Positions 13,315-23,436 of a DNA stretch of 64,000 bases are shown piece after piece; the first letter of the stretch is position 1, and each line of letters starts with the position of its first letter. Made by a program: the position numbers and the translations under genes. Location: NCBI GenBank assembly GCA_036426205.1, contig CM071570.1, positions 140,697,048 through 140,761,047 on the forward strand. Direction: 5' to 3'. The notes beneath the pieces were generated by a model. The model worked only from the letters and a program-made list of their open reading frames with translations. It had not been told where the DNA came from and did no database searches. This stretch comes from Ascaphus truei. Taxonomy: Eukaryota; Chordata; Amphibia; Anura; Ascaphidae.

Positions 13315-13711
13315 CACTGGCGACACACTTTATTCGAGCTCGGCTAGTCCCACGAATTCGGGTATACCCGGGTGTATTGAGGTTTGTGACTGTTTTCTGC
13401 CCGAGTGCATTGGGTTATTTTCCAGGCAGGGATTGAAGCATTTTATTCCCGCTGGCTGCAATACTGCACAGTATATATATATATACTGCATTACAATTCA
13501 TGAATTTATGCCATCTGGTAGACACGCGAAGCATTGCAGCCTATTAAATCCTAATCATTATCATTTAACAGATCAGCCGCCCGTCAGCCAGGCATGAACC
13601 CAGGCTGGGAAGGCAAATGCAACGGGGCTTGTCAGAGGTGAGGAGCGGCGCATTCCAGGTATCTGCCAGGTACATACTGGGTATTTGCTCGAATAAAGTG
13701 TGTCGGTGCAG
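13315..13711. mobile_element. TA-target MITE, copy 1 (397 bp)
   Basis: Terminal inverted repeats share 'CGACACACTTTATTCGAGC' (left end preceded by CACTGG, right end on the other strand preceded by CTGCAC). TA dinucleotides flank both sides. Non-coding. Nearly identical to 15145-15539. A TA target with short TIRs points to mobilisation by a Tc1/mariner-superfamily transposase; this is inferred. Confidence 0.8.
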
Positions 13712-13941
13712 TATACGGATAGAGTAAGTACTCACAGTAAACCGTTCCCCTCTCCTCCTGGCTGGATGTTCACCTCCAAGTGTGAGTGACGTCCTTCCGT
13801 TGCGAGGTCACGAGCCGGATGTGAACAAGAAGATAGATGATATATGCCACTGCAGTTCCTATCAAAGTCAAACTCACCAGGTAGGATGATAAAATGATTT
13901 TATTTAACTACATAAAACTAACGAACATGACTAGGAGACCT

Positions 13942-13985
13942 CCTCCCATGCGTTTCGAGCAAGTTTGCTCTTTCTCAAGGAGTAT
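13942..13985 (-). ncRNA. Degenerate hammerhead-like motif of PLE-2
   Basis: On the minus strand: a CTCC arm, a TTGAGAA box (a departure from CTGANGA), a perfect stem II GAGCAA/TTGCTC, GAAA, CGCATG, and a GGAG arm. Stem II and GAAA are well kept, but the first core box is mutated, so self-cleavage is doubtful. Confidence 0.45.
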
Positions 13986-14467
13986 AACATACATGAAGGA
14001 AGGTTGTTATTTATACCTCCCTTCTACTGATTGATTAATGTGTTGCACCTAATTGGGTAATACATGTGCAAAATGTCAACACATTGGACTCCAACCCATT
14101 GATCACATGTAACAGAGATGTATTAAGAATGTTTTTAAAGGGCAAACAATAATATTATTGTCTGCAATGGTATAATACCTTATTGGAATCATTTAATGAG
14201 TCCTATACTTTAGTGCCAACAGTGTAGGCAATAGTTAGATATATCAAAGTCGTCACTATTTCTAAAGTTAATGTCTGATTGACTACATAATCATATAATA
14301 CTTGATATGGGGCAAAATCATAACACATATTGCATAAATACCCACATATAAATCACATATAGATGTAGCAGTAACCATTCTGATATATATTGAAAATATC
14401 CTATTATAATTCTCTACATATATATATATAGTCTATTATTACATTTGTATAGGACAGTAATGTGGAA

Positions 14468-14630
14468 AGAGATAATGGGTGGGGGGAAGGAAGGTGGGGA
14501 AGGGGGAAGGGAGAGGAGGGGGAAAAGGAGGGGAAGGGGGAGGAAGGGGGAGGGGATGGGGTGGGTGGGAAAGGATGGAGAGGGGGGGAAAGGACGGGGA
14601 GGGAGGGGGGGCAGGGGACAAGGTGGTAAC
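14468..14630. repeat. Polypurine (G-rich) tract
   Basis: About 160 bases of GGGGAAGG-type sequence with almost no pyrimidines on the plus strand. It lies just downstream of the PLE-2 protein end on the minus strand. Potential G-quadruplex former. Confidence 0.85.
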
Positions 14631-14648
14631 CATGGTGTACATATCACA

Positions 14649-14795
14649 GGAAAACCTTCAGGTCCCATTCTGTATTAATCCCTTTGGGTATTAATGTGTC
14701 AATGGTGAAGATCCAGAATGCTTCAAGTTGGTAAAGCACCCTTGATCTATCACCACCTCTTTTGTGGGGCCTAATGTGTTCAAAAATGCCCCCCC
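14649..14795 (-). pseudogene. PLE-2 GIY-YIG protein C-terminus
   Basis: The minus-strand frame gives GGDRSRVLYQ, FWIFTIDTLIPKGINTEWDL and a final VFL before a stop. This is the conserved tail that follows the GIY-YIG nuclease domain in vertebrate PLE proteins: GGD box, aromatic W, then PKGIN or PRGLN. Only this tail is present. A C-run near 14790 marks where similarity ends. Confidence 0.75.
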
Positions 14796-14854
14796 CCCTC
14801 CCTCCCAGTCCTTCTTATTCTCCATGAAGCCTGCTCGCTAGGCACTATTACAAG

Positions 14855-15144
14855 CAAGACTAGAGACAGTCTTATATCTAAAAATCCCATTGTACCTACA
14901 TTTGATCTTCTTCCGAAGGTACATTAAAACTTGTCTCATCCACCTGGGAGACCAATTGTGGCTGGGATCGCCAGTTTATGCGAACCAGTTAGTAAATTCT
15001 TGGATAAATTCTTGCATCCAGTTGTGGAAACATTGCCATCATACATACGTGATACTATGGACGTTTTATCTAGATTAGATGGCATTACGGTAGAAGCCAA
15101 CACTGTTATCACGACGTGTGAAGTAGAAGCCTTACATACATCTA
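14855..15144 (+). pseudogene. PLE-1: reverse transcriptase fingers/palm segment
   Basis: The frame reads FDLLPKVH, a stop, then HPPGRPIVAG, EPVSKFLD, LPSYIRDT and finally VITTCEVEALHTS. These are the PLE RT blocks with the GRPIV motif and the first catalytic-Asp region (here CEVEALHT, where PLEs usually have CDVxxLYT, so Asp appears replaced by Glu). It continues from the PLE-1 segment ending near 13190 and is cut by the MITE at 15145. Confidence 0.82.
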
Positions 15145-15539
15145 CACTGGCGACACACTTTATTCGAGCTCGGCTAGTCCCACGAATTCGGGTATACTCG
15201 GGTGTATTGAGGTTTGTGACTGTTTTCTGCCCGAGTGCATTGCGTTATTTTCCAGGCAGGGATTGAAGCATTTTATTCCCGCTGGCTGCAATACTGCACA
15301 GTATATATATATACTGCATTACAATTCATGAATTTATGCCATCTGGTAGACACGCGAAGCATTGCAGCCTATTAAATCCTAATCATTATCATTTAACAGA
15401 TCAGCCGCCCGTCAGCCAGGCATGAACCATGGCTGGGAAGGCAAACGCAACGGGGCTTGTCTGAGGTGAGGAGCGGCGCATTCCAGGTATCTGCCAGGTG
15501 CATACTGGGTATTTGCTCGAATAAAGTGTGTCGCAGCAG
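15145..15539. mobile_element. TA-target MITE, copy 2 (395 bp), inside the PLE-1 RT
   Basis: Same TIRs as copy 1. It sits between codons of the PLE-1 RT: TCTA before and TATTCC after, so removing the MITE plus one TA restores the PLE reading. It has only a few differences from copy 1. This is a clean example of insertion at TA. Confidence 0.85.
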
Positions 15540-16320
15540 TATTCCTCCCAAAGATGGACTAAAGGCGGCCAACAATTTTCTATCAGCATCTCAATTTAGT
15601 TAAAATCTAATTAAGTTACTTATGGAACATCTTTCATTTGTTTCCAGAAGAGAGGGACAGCGATAGGGGCTGCATGTGTGCTCCCATACGCTAACTTGTT
15701 TTTGGGATGGTGTGAGAGGGAGGTGGTATTTTGTAATGCTAATTTGGATAAAACAACCCATATTTTGTTGTGGTTGAGATACATCGACGATATCCTCATT
15801 CTCTGGCAGGGTTCTGCTAGAGGCTTTGAGGAATTAGTCGATGTTCTCAACCACAGTGATTTAAACATCAAGCTCACATTCAAACACAGTACCACTTCCA
15901 TAGAGTTTCCAGATCTTAAAATCAAAATTGACCCCATGGGGAATCTGGTATTCATGGAAAGAGTAGTTCCACCAACTCTATTCTTCATGCCTCCAGTTTT
16001 CAACCCCATTACCAAATTCAAGGCATACCATATGGCGAAATCATTAGACTAAGACGTAACTGTTCGACAGACTTGATTTTTGAGGAAAGAGCTATTGAAA
16101 TGAAGAAATGTGTCAAAAACAGGGGTTATAGCCAAAAAATTATGAGAGAGGCTATAATCGTACTGATGAGTAATCAGGCGACTTTGCTTCAGCAAAGAGC
16201 TAAACAAGCTGACCCTAAGATTAGATTTATTGGAACATACAATGAACGTTGGCCAGATCTAAGATGGATATTACAAAAACACTGGCCAATCCTATCACGG
16301 ATAGTGACCTTAAACTAGTA
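15540..16320 (+). pseudogene. PLE-1: RT catalytic YIDD segment and connection region
   Basis: After IPPKDGL the frame continues to YANLFLGWCE and then RYIDDILILW, the RT catalytic box with both aspartates. Next come the thumb-like region FKHSTTSIEFPDL, a frameshift, RLRRNCS and FEERAIEMKKC, and RFIGTYNERWPDL. The expected GIY-YIG domain does not follow. Sequence from about 16330 is a different PLE end. Several frameshifts make it a pseudogene. Confidence 0.85.
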
Positions 16321-16329
16321 GTAGGAGAT

Positions 16330-17215
16330 TACACTAATAAAAACTGATAGAACAAACGTCCCAGATGGGGTGATTGGATCAGTAAGAAAAACCCTATTTA
16401 ACAGCACTCAATCACATGGTGTTAGTGTAAAAATATATATTCAGGTAAGAGCTAAGACATCCATAATGTGATATGATGATAATTCTAAAAACACTTTTAA
16501 TAGTACAAAATATAAAACACAGGGTGTTAAAAATACCCAAACAGGCAACTAAGCTTCAAATGATCGAAGCTTAAAGTAATCAACCCTAAAAAGGTAGGGT
16601 GATAACTGAGGCAGGTAAGCCTAACAAAAATAGAACTTGAGCCTACTAGGAGGAAGAGAGTTCCTAAGCAATCTCCCCCCTCCCACGACCACTCTCCAAT
16701 TCAGAACTATATAAAATTGTAATCAGGAACATAAATAGTGTGTGTAGATCAGTATGTGGTAACTGTGGGTCACTGCAAACGAGTACACAGCACGTGCTAT
16801 ACATATACAGACCAACCCACCAGATGATTGACATAGGTTTAGGTGGGGACTGGTAGATGTAATCAGTAATAAAAAAAATCTGTATACATGTAAGACAAAA
16901 AGTGTCCAAAATGTAATGAACACTGAAAACACAAAGGCAATGATAATGCTAGTGTGATATTCCTGAATTAATAGCCAGGAAAAAATATATCCATATATAA
17001 ACAGTAATAAAGTACATACTTGCGTTACGGATGATCTCTCAAAGAAGCTCCTACACATGCACCCTATGTAGTGCTCATGAGTGAAAAAAACGAAATTGGA
17101 AAGGCTCAGTCTGTCATGGAAAGCGTGTAAATAATTACATGTAGGTGCCCATGGTATTTGTAACAGCAGCCCTGACGGCCGTTTCGCATAGGTGCTTTGT
17201 CAAGGGGAAGTGACC
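16330..17215 (-). mobile_element. Solo PLE end (pseudo-LTR)
   Basis: Non-coding, AT-rich first half ('cacttttaatagtacaaaat', 'cagggtgttaaaaatac'), ending in a hammerhead-like block at 17168-17208. The layout matches the solo end at 18250-19074. It directly abuts the broken 3' side of PLE-1. Confidence 0.5.
17168..17208 (-). ncRNA. Degenerate hammerhead-like motif
   Basis: On the minus strand: a CCCC arm, TTGACAA in place of CTGANGA, GCACCTATGC stem II region, GAAA, then CGGCCG, UC and an AGGG arm. The first core box is altered and helix I is imperfect, so it is probably inactive. Confidence 0.35.
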
Positions 17216-17263
17216 TCAGTTAACCCACACCTTGAAGCCCTACGCAAGATCGCCAGGGAACTA

Positions 17264-17632
17264 CAGAGGCGTCACATTTTATTTGAGTGCGGCTAGCTCC
17301 GCAAGCCTGGGGATGCCCCGGCATGCTAGCCGCACTCCCTCGGCGTGCCGCGCGTCATTGACGCGCGGTCACGCGTCATCGGGTGCCTGCGCCCCCTGCA
17401 CGCGCGTCCAGGGCTCCCCGAGGGAGCCCTGGTGTCCCGCGATGTGGGGGACGGCGGTAGGGGGTTCCGGGGGACCCGGCGGACCCGGCGGACCCGGCAG
17501 CGGGAGGGAGAAAGCCCCGATCGGAGGGCGCTCCTCCGTGTCTTCGGCGCGTGCCCGGCACACTCTGGCACACGCCAGGTTACTGCTGCGGCCGAGAACG
17601 GGCAAATGCTCGAATAAACTCGGCCGCAGCAG
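17264..17632. mobile_element. TA-target MITE, GC-rich relative (369 bp)
   Basis: TA flanks both ends. The left end CAGAGGCGTCACATTTTATT and the right end 'gctcgaataaactcggccgc' parallel the ends of the MITEs at 13315 and 15145, but the interior is GC-rich (ATGCCCCGG, GGACCCGGC repeats) with TCGAGC-like TIRs kept. An overlapping Arg/Ala/Pro-rich open frame reflects GC content only. Confidence 0.7.
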
Positions 17633-17739
17633 TACAACCCATTCTCCAGGAAGATCCAGGACTGCAACAGGTCTTCCCTTAAACACCCTTATTATCATAC
17701 AGACAACTTCATAATCTCAAGAAAATGATGATGAGGAGT

Positions 17740-18249
17740 ACAGTATTCAACAGTACAACTGAATGCGTGCCAAGACCATGCCAGGACGCAATATGCAAAA
17801 CCTGCGCAATGCTCCAAACAGCGAGCACAATAGAAATACAACACAGGAATCTGGCGTAAAAAATCAGAGGAAGCTTCACCTGTTCCTCCAGCAATGTCGT
17901 GTACCTCATCATGTGCAAGAAATGCCCACGGGGCTACTACTACATAGGTGAGATGGGACAGGGGCTAAACAAGTGAATGAATCTGCATCGCCACAGAATC
18001 ACACGCGGAACAAGAGACAGTCCAGTTGGCGAACATTTCTCTGACTCTGGCCATAAGATAAATGATCTGAATGTGGCCATACTCAAAGGTAATCTTAGAA
18101 CACTGTAAGAGAGACGGTTGCATGAATACAAATTTATGCAACTGTTCGGGACACTTAGCGGTGGCCTAAACCGAGACCGCAGTTTCATGTCACTACCCTG
18201 ACACAAGACAACTCTCTTCCCATGAGTGCTAAAGGCCATGTCTATACAT
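17740..18249 (+). pseudogene. PLE-A: GIY-YIG endonuclease module
   Basis: The plus-strand frame gives a CxxxxCKTC cysteine motif, then SSSNVVYLIMCKKC, GYYYIGE, a stop, LHRHRITRG, SPVGEHFSDSGH and NDLNVAILKGNL. This is the GIY-YIG nuclease domain (VYL...YYIG) with its Arg/His helix and Glu (GEHF) as found at the C-terminus of PLE polyproteins. One in-frame stop follows GQGLNK and another follows ILKGNLRTL, so it is dead. No RT lies upstream. A related copy is on the minus strand at 39040-39965. Confidence 0.85.
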
Positions 18250-19074
18250 TAGACAACAGAAAAAAGGCAGCGCTAATCTAAAACTGGCCAGCAGCCTGGG
18301 ATATAACTCTGACCCCCTAGGTCAGATCTAGAAGAAGGAAAAAACGTTATATCTATGGCGCTTAGCCAACGGCAGTGATATGAGAAATATATAAAATAAA
18401 TAATGATAAATATATTATACAAACAGATAAGGGGTGTTATCAACTGGATCTCTTCTCATGAAGGCGATAGATCATGTAATAGAAACAAAACCAAACATAG
18501 TGTAATACAGTAACTACATAAACACACAGCACTACTCACAGATAAGAGACAAACAATTGCTGAGACAAATGACTGATATATAAAATATATGACATTTAAT
18601 ACAATAAGTAAAAACACTAAAAATGAAGGGTCACATGTGTACTGCAACCACGGTAGAACTGGCCGCTTACCAGACACTCTAGATAAGAAGGCGGTGGATA
18701 AATCTGAGAGTATCTCCTCTCTTGTTGGAAAACACTGTGTCCTGACATCTGAAGTGATAAGCAGGAACTTTAGAGTGGAGCCCTCTCTGCCTTCCACGCC
18801 ACAGACCTCCGCAAGATGGACCCACAGGGCCGCGTGTCACAGGAGAAGGTGTCGTCACATGCGCCGCATCAGCGCAGGATCCACGCCGACAGCAGCAGCC
18901 CAGCGGTGTAATCAAGGTCTGGATCAGTGCAGCAGCCGCCGCAAACCAGAACCGCGACAGGGATGCGTCCGTGGAGATGGTAAAACCAGTGTGGTGGATG
19001 CCGTAGTATCAGCTGTGCAAACATAGACCACCCTACGCGTTTCGGAAGACTGCGCTTCTTTCCTCAGGGGTGGA
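18250..19074 (-). mobile_element. Solo PLE end (825 bp) flanked by 86-bp direct repeats
   Basis: The segment lies between two near-identical 86-bp copies of the host PLE-A tail at 18164-18249 and 19075-19160 (from 'gcctaaaccgagaccgcag' to 'gtctatacat'; two mismatches seen). It starts 'tagacaacagaaaaaaggca', has an AT-rich then GC-rich interior, and ends exactly with a hammerhead-like motif. This is best read as a solo PLE pseudo-LTR whose insertion duplicated the target. Confidence 0.75.
19028..19073 (-). ncRNA. Hammerhead-ribozyme-like motif at the end of the solo PLE end
   Basis: On the minus strand: CCACCC, box CTGAGGA, a stem II region with AAGA/TCTT pairing, GAAA, CGCG, UA, then GGGTGG. 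The helix I strands pair perfectly over 6 bp and both core boxes are intact. Stem II has two unpaired bases before GAAA, which may weaken it. Confidence 0.6.
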
Positions 19075-19622
19075 GCCTAAACCGAGACCGCAGTTTCATG
19101 TCACTACCCTGACACAAGAGAACTCTCTGCCCATGAGTGCTAAAGGCCATGTCTATACATACTGCGCTATATATACACTGTATGCACACAAAGCTGTCTC
19201 TTACACATACAAATACACAATGAATTTCATCACTTTATACCAATAGGGACCACATAGTATCAACACACACTTATAGTATTGCAACACCCTCTTACATTTC
19301 TACACCTACCCACACCATTGGAATACACTCCCACAACACACCTTTTGTAATGCGCTGTATACACTGTGGGCCCTTTATAAATTTATATTTACATACATAC
19401 ATACACACACACAAATATACACACACATACACACACACTCACATTCAGGGACCATTTAACACCTCAAGTCATAAATCGCATACTGCACAGGGATAGGTTT
19501 CAGTCACAATTCCAAGATGACTCTCTTTAAGTTAAACCTTTCTTGCTTTATCCATTGTAATACTGCCGGAAGAAGAGATTAGTGTATCTCGAAAGCTTTG
19601 ACAAATAAAAGCATTTAGTTAG
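19075..19622 (+). mobile_element. PLE-A 3' tail
   Basis: Non-coding tail of the PLE-A module, resuming after the solo end insertion. It has 'gctgtctcttacacatacaa', a CA/TACA-rich tract at 19386-19445 and 'caagtcataaatcgcatac', then a terminal motif at 19561-19600. The same tail occurs at 39966-40197 plus 49289-49400, where a large LTR element splits it. It is interrupted by the solo LTR at 19623 and resumes at 20207. Confidence 0.75.
19561..19605 (+). ncRNA. Hammerhead-derived motif in the PLE-A tail
   Basis: CTGCCGGAAGA stands where CTGATGA would be expected, followed by a hairpin GAGAT/ATCTC and then GAAAGCTTTG. The hairpin and GAAA are kept while the first core box is altered. The similar phrase 'ctcgaaagctt' is a common tail motif of vertebrate PLE-type repeats. 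Confidence 0.4.
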
Positions 19623-20206
19623 TGTAGGAGGACGTGCGTAGAAGTATGCAAGGGAGACTTGATAAGGTGAAATTAAATAAGGCTTTTATTGCGCCTGTTT
19701 CCTTAACACAGAAAAACATATGCAAAAAAGCCAAACAAAAACCTATCTCCGCTTTGGAGACTATCTACACATGTAGCTCAGCCCTCTCTGACTGGGTTGG
19801 TTAGCTAAGCTATTCAGCAGCCCCAAAATATAAACATATATACAGATACATAACAGTTCCAAAAGAAAGTCTTATCTGTCTCTCTTGTAGCTGTAGTGGG
19901 GAAGGCTTCTCTGTTTCCTGGGTTGCTGCCTTTTCTCAGGTTCTGTCAGCATTCAGGTTTAGAGGTGTTTTCCCCTGTGTCTTGAAAGCAGCTCTGCTCT
20001 TTCTTCTGGCAGGCTCAAGACATCTGTCCCCGTGGTCAGTCTCACAAGTTGTGAGACTCAGGAACAATCTCCCTTCCTGTCTCAAAAGACAGGCTTTTCT
20101 ACGAAGCTAATCAGGCAGGTGGTGTTGGATAATTGACTACCAGCAGTTAACCACCACACTGCTGGATTAGAGCACATTTCCTGAACATGGATAACTCCCC
20201 TGTACA
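19623..20206 (-). mobile_element. Solo LTR, 584 bp
   Basis: TGTAGG...TGTACA ends, flanked by a perfect 5-bp duplication GTTAG (19618-19622 and 20207-20211), which interrupts the PLE-A tail. TTTATT near 19687 is the complement of AATAAA, so the LTR reads on the minus strand. A 5-bp duplication fits Ty3/gypsy-, copia- or BEL-type integrases. No coding region. Confidence 0.8.
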
Positions 20207-20211
20207 GTTAG

Positions 20212-20883
20212 CCACAGAACGGTATCGTCTAATCGTTTTTGATTTTTACATATATATATATATTTATTGTTGCAGCAGACATCTGGTACACACCTCATTT
20301 GGAGCCTCATCTCTATCATTTTGCTCCATGACCGGAGACATACGGGGAGGAGGCATTGCCCTATATTGCCTGCAAAAAAAGCTAATTGAGCTGAATCATC
20401 AGCTCACATCTTCTGTCGGCGCTGTTTTCACCACCAGTCCGCAAATCATGGAGTACAGGAGAGAGGCAACACTGAGTTCTATTGCCTTCAACATTAGCTG
20501 CTTCAGTTCACCAAGTTGCGGAACATATTTTCTCTGAGCCTCGTTTGTTACCACCAACTTGTGTTCTACGGGACACAGAAGAGGGGCAATTTAGAGGTTT
20601 CGGCATCCATATGAACATTTGGTCTAACCTAGATTAGTATTTTTTCTTTCATTCTTGACGACTGTCCACATTCGATTTTCCTGTTTCTCCTTAAGCACTA
20701 ATAAATGCTATTTCCATGAGGTTTTCCTCTGTTGCGCTTCCCTTTTGATAGTAATATAAATGAAAACAGGACAGGCACTCTAAAATCCAAAGGTGAAATT
20801 TATTCCTCAATGTTTCAGCTCCCATCGCAACCTTTATCAAGAGCACTATGCACCCTACACACTGCTGTATCTACACATATATA
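20212..20883. other. PLE tail end and unclassified repeat
   Basis: After the LTR the PLE-A tail runs to the TA-rich 'atatatatatatttattg' near 20255. The following 600 bp have no recognised frame. 'cctcaatgtttcagctcccatcgcaacctttatcaagagc' style sequence near 20810 resembles another PLE end. The whole block recurs in the noisy copy at 24840-25530. Confidence 0.4.
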
Positions 20884-21650
20884 CAGTTAGGTCCAGAAAT
20901 AATTGGACAGTGATACAAGTTTTGTTATTTCGGCTGTGTACCAAAATAAATTCAAGTTACAGTTAAATAATGAAAATGGGCTTAAAGTGTACTCTATCAG
21001 CTTTAATTTGAGGGTATTCACATCCAAATTGGAAGAAGGGTTTAGAAATTACATCTCTTTAATATGTAGACCCCTCTTTTTCAAGGGACCAAAATTAATT
21101 GGACAATTGACTCAAAAGCTGTTTCATGGACAGGTGTGGGCTATTCCTTCGTTATTTCATCATCAATTAAGCAGGTAAAAGGTCTGGAGTTGATTCCAGG
21201 TGTGGCATTCGCATTTGGAAGCTGTTGCTGTGAACCCACAACATGCGGTCAAAGGAGCACTCAATGCAAGTGAAAAAGGGCATCATTAGGCTGCAAAAAA
21301 AAGAAAATCCATCAGAGAGATAGCAGGAACATTAGGAGTGGCCAAATCAACAATTTGGTACATTCTGAGAAAAAAAGAACGGACTGGTGACCTCTGCAAC
21401 ACAAAAAGGCCAGGACGAAGACAACATTGGTGGATGATCGTAGGATTCTTTCCATGGTAAAGAAAAACCCCTTCACAACATCCAGCCAAGTGAAGAACCC
21501 TCTCAAGGAGGTAGGCATATCATTATCCAAGTCTACACATAAAGAGAAGACTTCACGAGACCAAATACAGAGGGTCCACCACAAGGTGCAAACCATTCAT
21601 AAGCCTCAAGAATAGAAAGGCCAGATTAGACTTTGCCATACAATATCTAA
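20884..21650 (+). pseudogene. Tc1-like transposon, 5' half (first copy)
   Basis: TA then CAGTTAGGTCCAGAAATAAT starts the element (terminal inverted repeat of the Tc1 type). An ATG at 21243 opens a frame with MRSKEHS, then QKKRKSIREIAGTLGVAKST, an HTH DNA-binding segment, and IWYILRKKERTGDL. The Pro-rich linker GRP follows, then frameshifts. The catalytic DDE half is missing here because the sequence enters a nested PLE at about 21650. The 3' half exists at 30331-31916, downstream of the second, noisy copy. Confidence 0.85.
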
Positions 21651-21865
21651 AAAAAAGTATGGATGAAGTTCCAGGGGAGCGTCGCCGAGTGCCCAAAAAA
21701 GAGATAACAGTAGCTAGTGTAATAATATAAAACCAGTGTTTAGTGTGTGAAAAACTTGACAAATTCCTACTCACAAACGCAGCAGGAAAATGAGCATGTG
21801 AACCAAATGGAAACTGTGGTGCAGCGTGCATAGAAGGAGAAAATGGTGGTGTGTGAACAAACAGG
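21651..21865. other. Start of the nested PLE, broken off at a duplication junction
   Basis: 'aggggagcgtcgccgag' and 'aaaaccagtgtttagtgtgtg' match 26395-26500, the left arm of the PLE nested in the Tc1-like element. At about 21865 the sequence jumps back to material homologous to 18078, starting a second copy of the previous 3.8 kb. Confidence 0.75.
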
Positions 21866-22865
21866 AATACTCAAAGGTAATCTTTAAACACTGGGTAGAG
21901 AGAGGAACGGTGCAATGATCCAATTTAAGCAAAACTGTCGGGACACTTAGCGTGGCCTAAAACGCGAGACCGCAGTTTCAGTGTCACTTGAACTACCCTG
22001 ACCCAATACAACTCTCTTCCAGGAGTGCTGAAGGCCACATGTCTATACTTAACACGAAAAAAAGGCATCGCTAATCTAAAAACTGGCCAGCAGCCTGGAT
22101 ATAAACTCTGACTGTAGCCCCTAGGTCAGATCTAGAATAGGAAAAAAGAACGTTATCTCCTATAGCGCTTAGCCAAACGGCAGTGATATGAGAAATATAT
22201 AAAATAAATCATGATAAATATATTATACAAACATATAAGGTGTAGTTATCAACTGATCCTTCTCATAATGCGATAGATCAATGTAATAAAACAAAACCAA
22301 AACATATTGTAATACAGTAACTACATCAACAACACGCACTACCACAGATAGAGACAAACAATTGTGCTGATACAATGACTGATTATATAAAATATATTGA
22401 CATTTAATACAATAATAAAACAACTAAAAATGCATGGGTCACTTGTGTACTTCAACCACGGTAGAACTGGCCGCTTACCAGACACTCTGATAAGAAGTCT
22501 TAATGGATAAATCTGATAGTATCATCCTCTCTTGTTGAAACACTGTGTCGTTAATCTGAATTGATAAGCAAGGAACTTTAGAGTGGAGCCCTCTCTTGCC
22601 TTCCACGCCACAGACCTCCCAAGATGGACCCACAGGGCCGACGTGTCCAGTAGAAGGTGTCGTCACACATACCACAACTCTCCGCGGATCAGCGCAGGTA
22701 TTCCACGCGCAGCAAACAGGCAGCCCACTGTGTAATCAAGTCTGGATCAGGTGTCAAGGCAGGCCGCCGGCAGAAACCCAGAACCGGCGACAAGGATGCC
22801 GTGCCGTTGGAGATGTAAGAACCAGTGGTGGATGGATGCCTTATTAATCAGCTGTGCAACATAGA

Positions 22866-22913
22866 CCCACCCTACGCTTTCGGAAATACTGCGCTTCTTT
22901 CCTCAGGGGTGGA
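22866..22913 (-). ncRNA. Second, noisy copy of the hammerhead-like motif of 19028-19073
   Basis: Same order of boxes as at 19028-19073, with CTGAGGA and the CCACCC/GGGTGG arms visible. The plus strand reads 'acgctttcgg' where the first copy has 'acgcgtttcgg', so a base is lost between GAAA and helix III. Treated as a duplicate of the first copy. Confidence 0.45.
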
Positions 22914-23436
22914 GCCTAACGAGACCGGCAGTTTCATGTCACTGACCCCTGACACAAGAGAACTGCCCTGCCCATTAGGTGCTAAAGGCCATGTCTCTAA
23001 CATACTTGCGCTATATATACACTGTATGCACACAAAGCTGTCTCTTACACATACAAATACACAATGAATTTCAATCACTTTATACAATAGGGACCTACAT
23101 AGTATCAACACACACTTATAGTATTGGGCAACAAAAAAACCGCAACACCCCTCTACATTTCGCTGTACACCTACCCCACACCATTTGTAATACCTCCCAC
23201 ACACAACCTTTTGTAAGGCGCTGTATACACTTGGCCCTTTATACTGTATATTTACAAAAAAATACATACATCCCACCACAAATATACAACCACATAACAA
23301 CACACTCACATTCAGGACCATTTAACACCTCCAGTCATAAATCGCATACCACAGGGATAGGTTTCAGTCACAATTCCAAGATGACTCTCTTTAAGTTAAA
23401 CCTTTCTTGACTTTATATAATCCATTGTAAATACTG

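Larger units (their letters stand above)
13195..14860 (-). mobile_element. PLE-2: 3' part of a second Penelope-like element, inserted in PLE-1
   Basis: On the minus strand the end of a GIY-YIG PLE protein is readable at about 14790-14650 (GGDRSR, then FWIFTIDTL, then a terminal FL and stop). It is followed by a polypurine tract and a non-coding end that carries a hammerhead-like motif (13942-13985). A MITE (13315-13711) sits in the distal part. The insertion separates two collinear parts of PLE-1 on the opposite strand. Confidence 0.7.

Noticed and set aside
17232..17714. 160-aa Arg/Ser/Pro-rich frame with several overlapping frames on the other strand
   Set aside because: It lies across a GC-rich MITE and its TA flanks. 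No domain, and composition alone explains the open frames.
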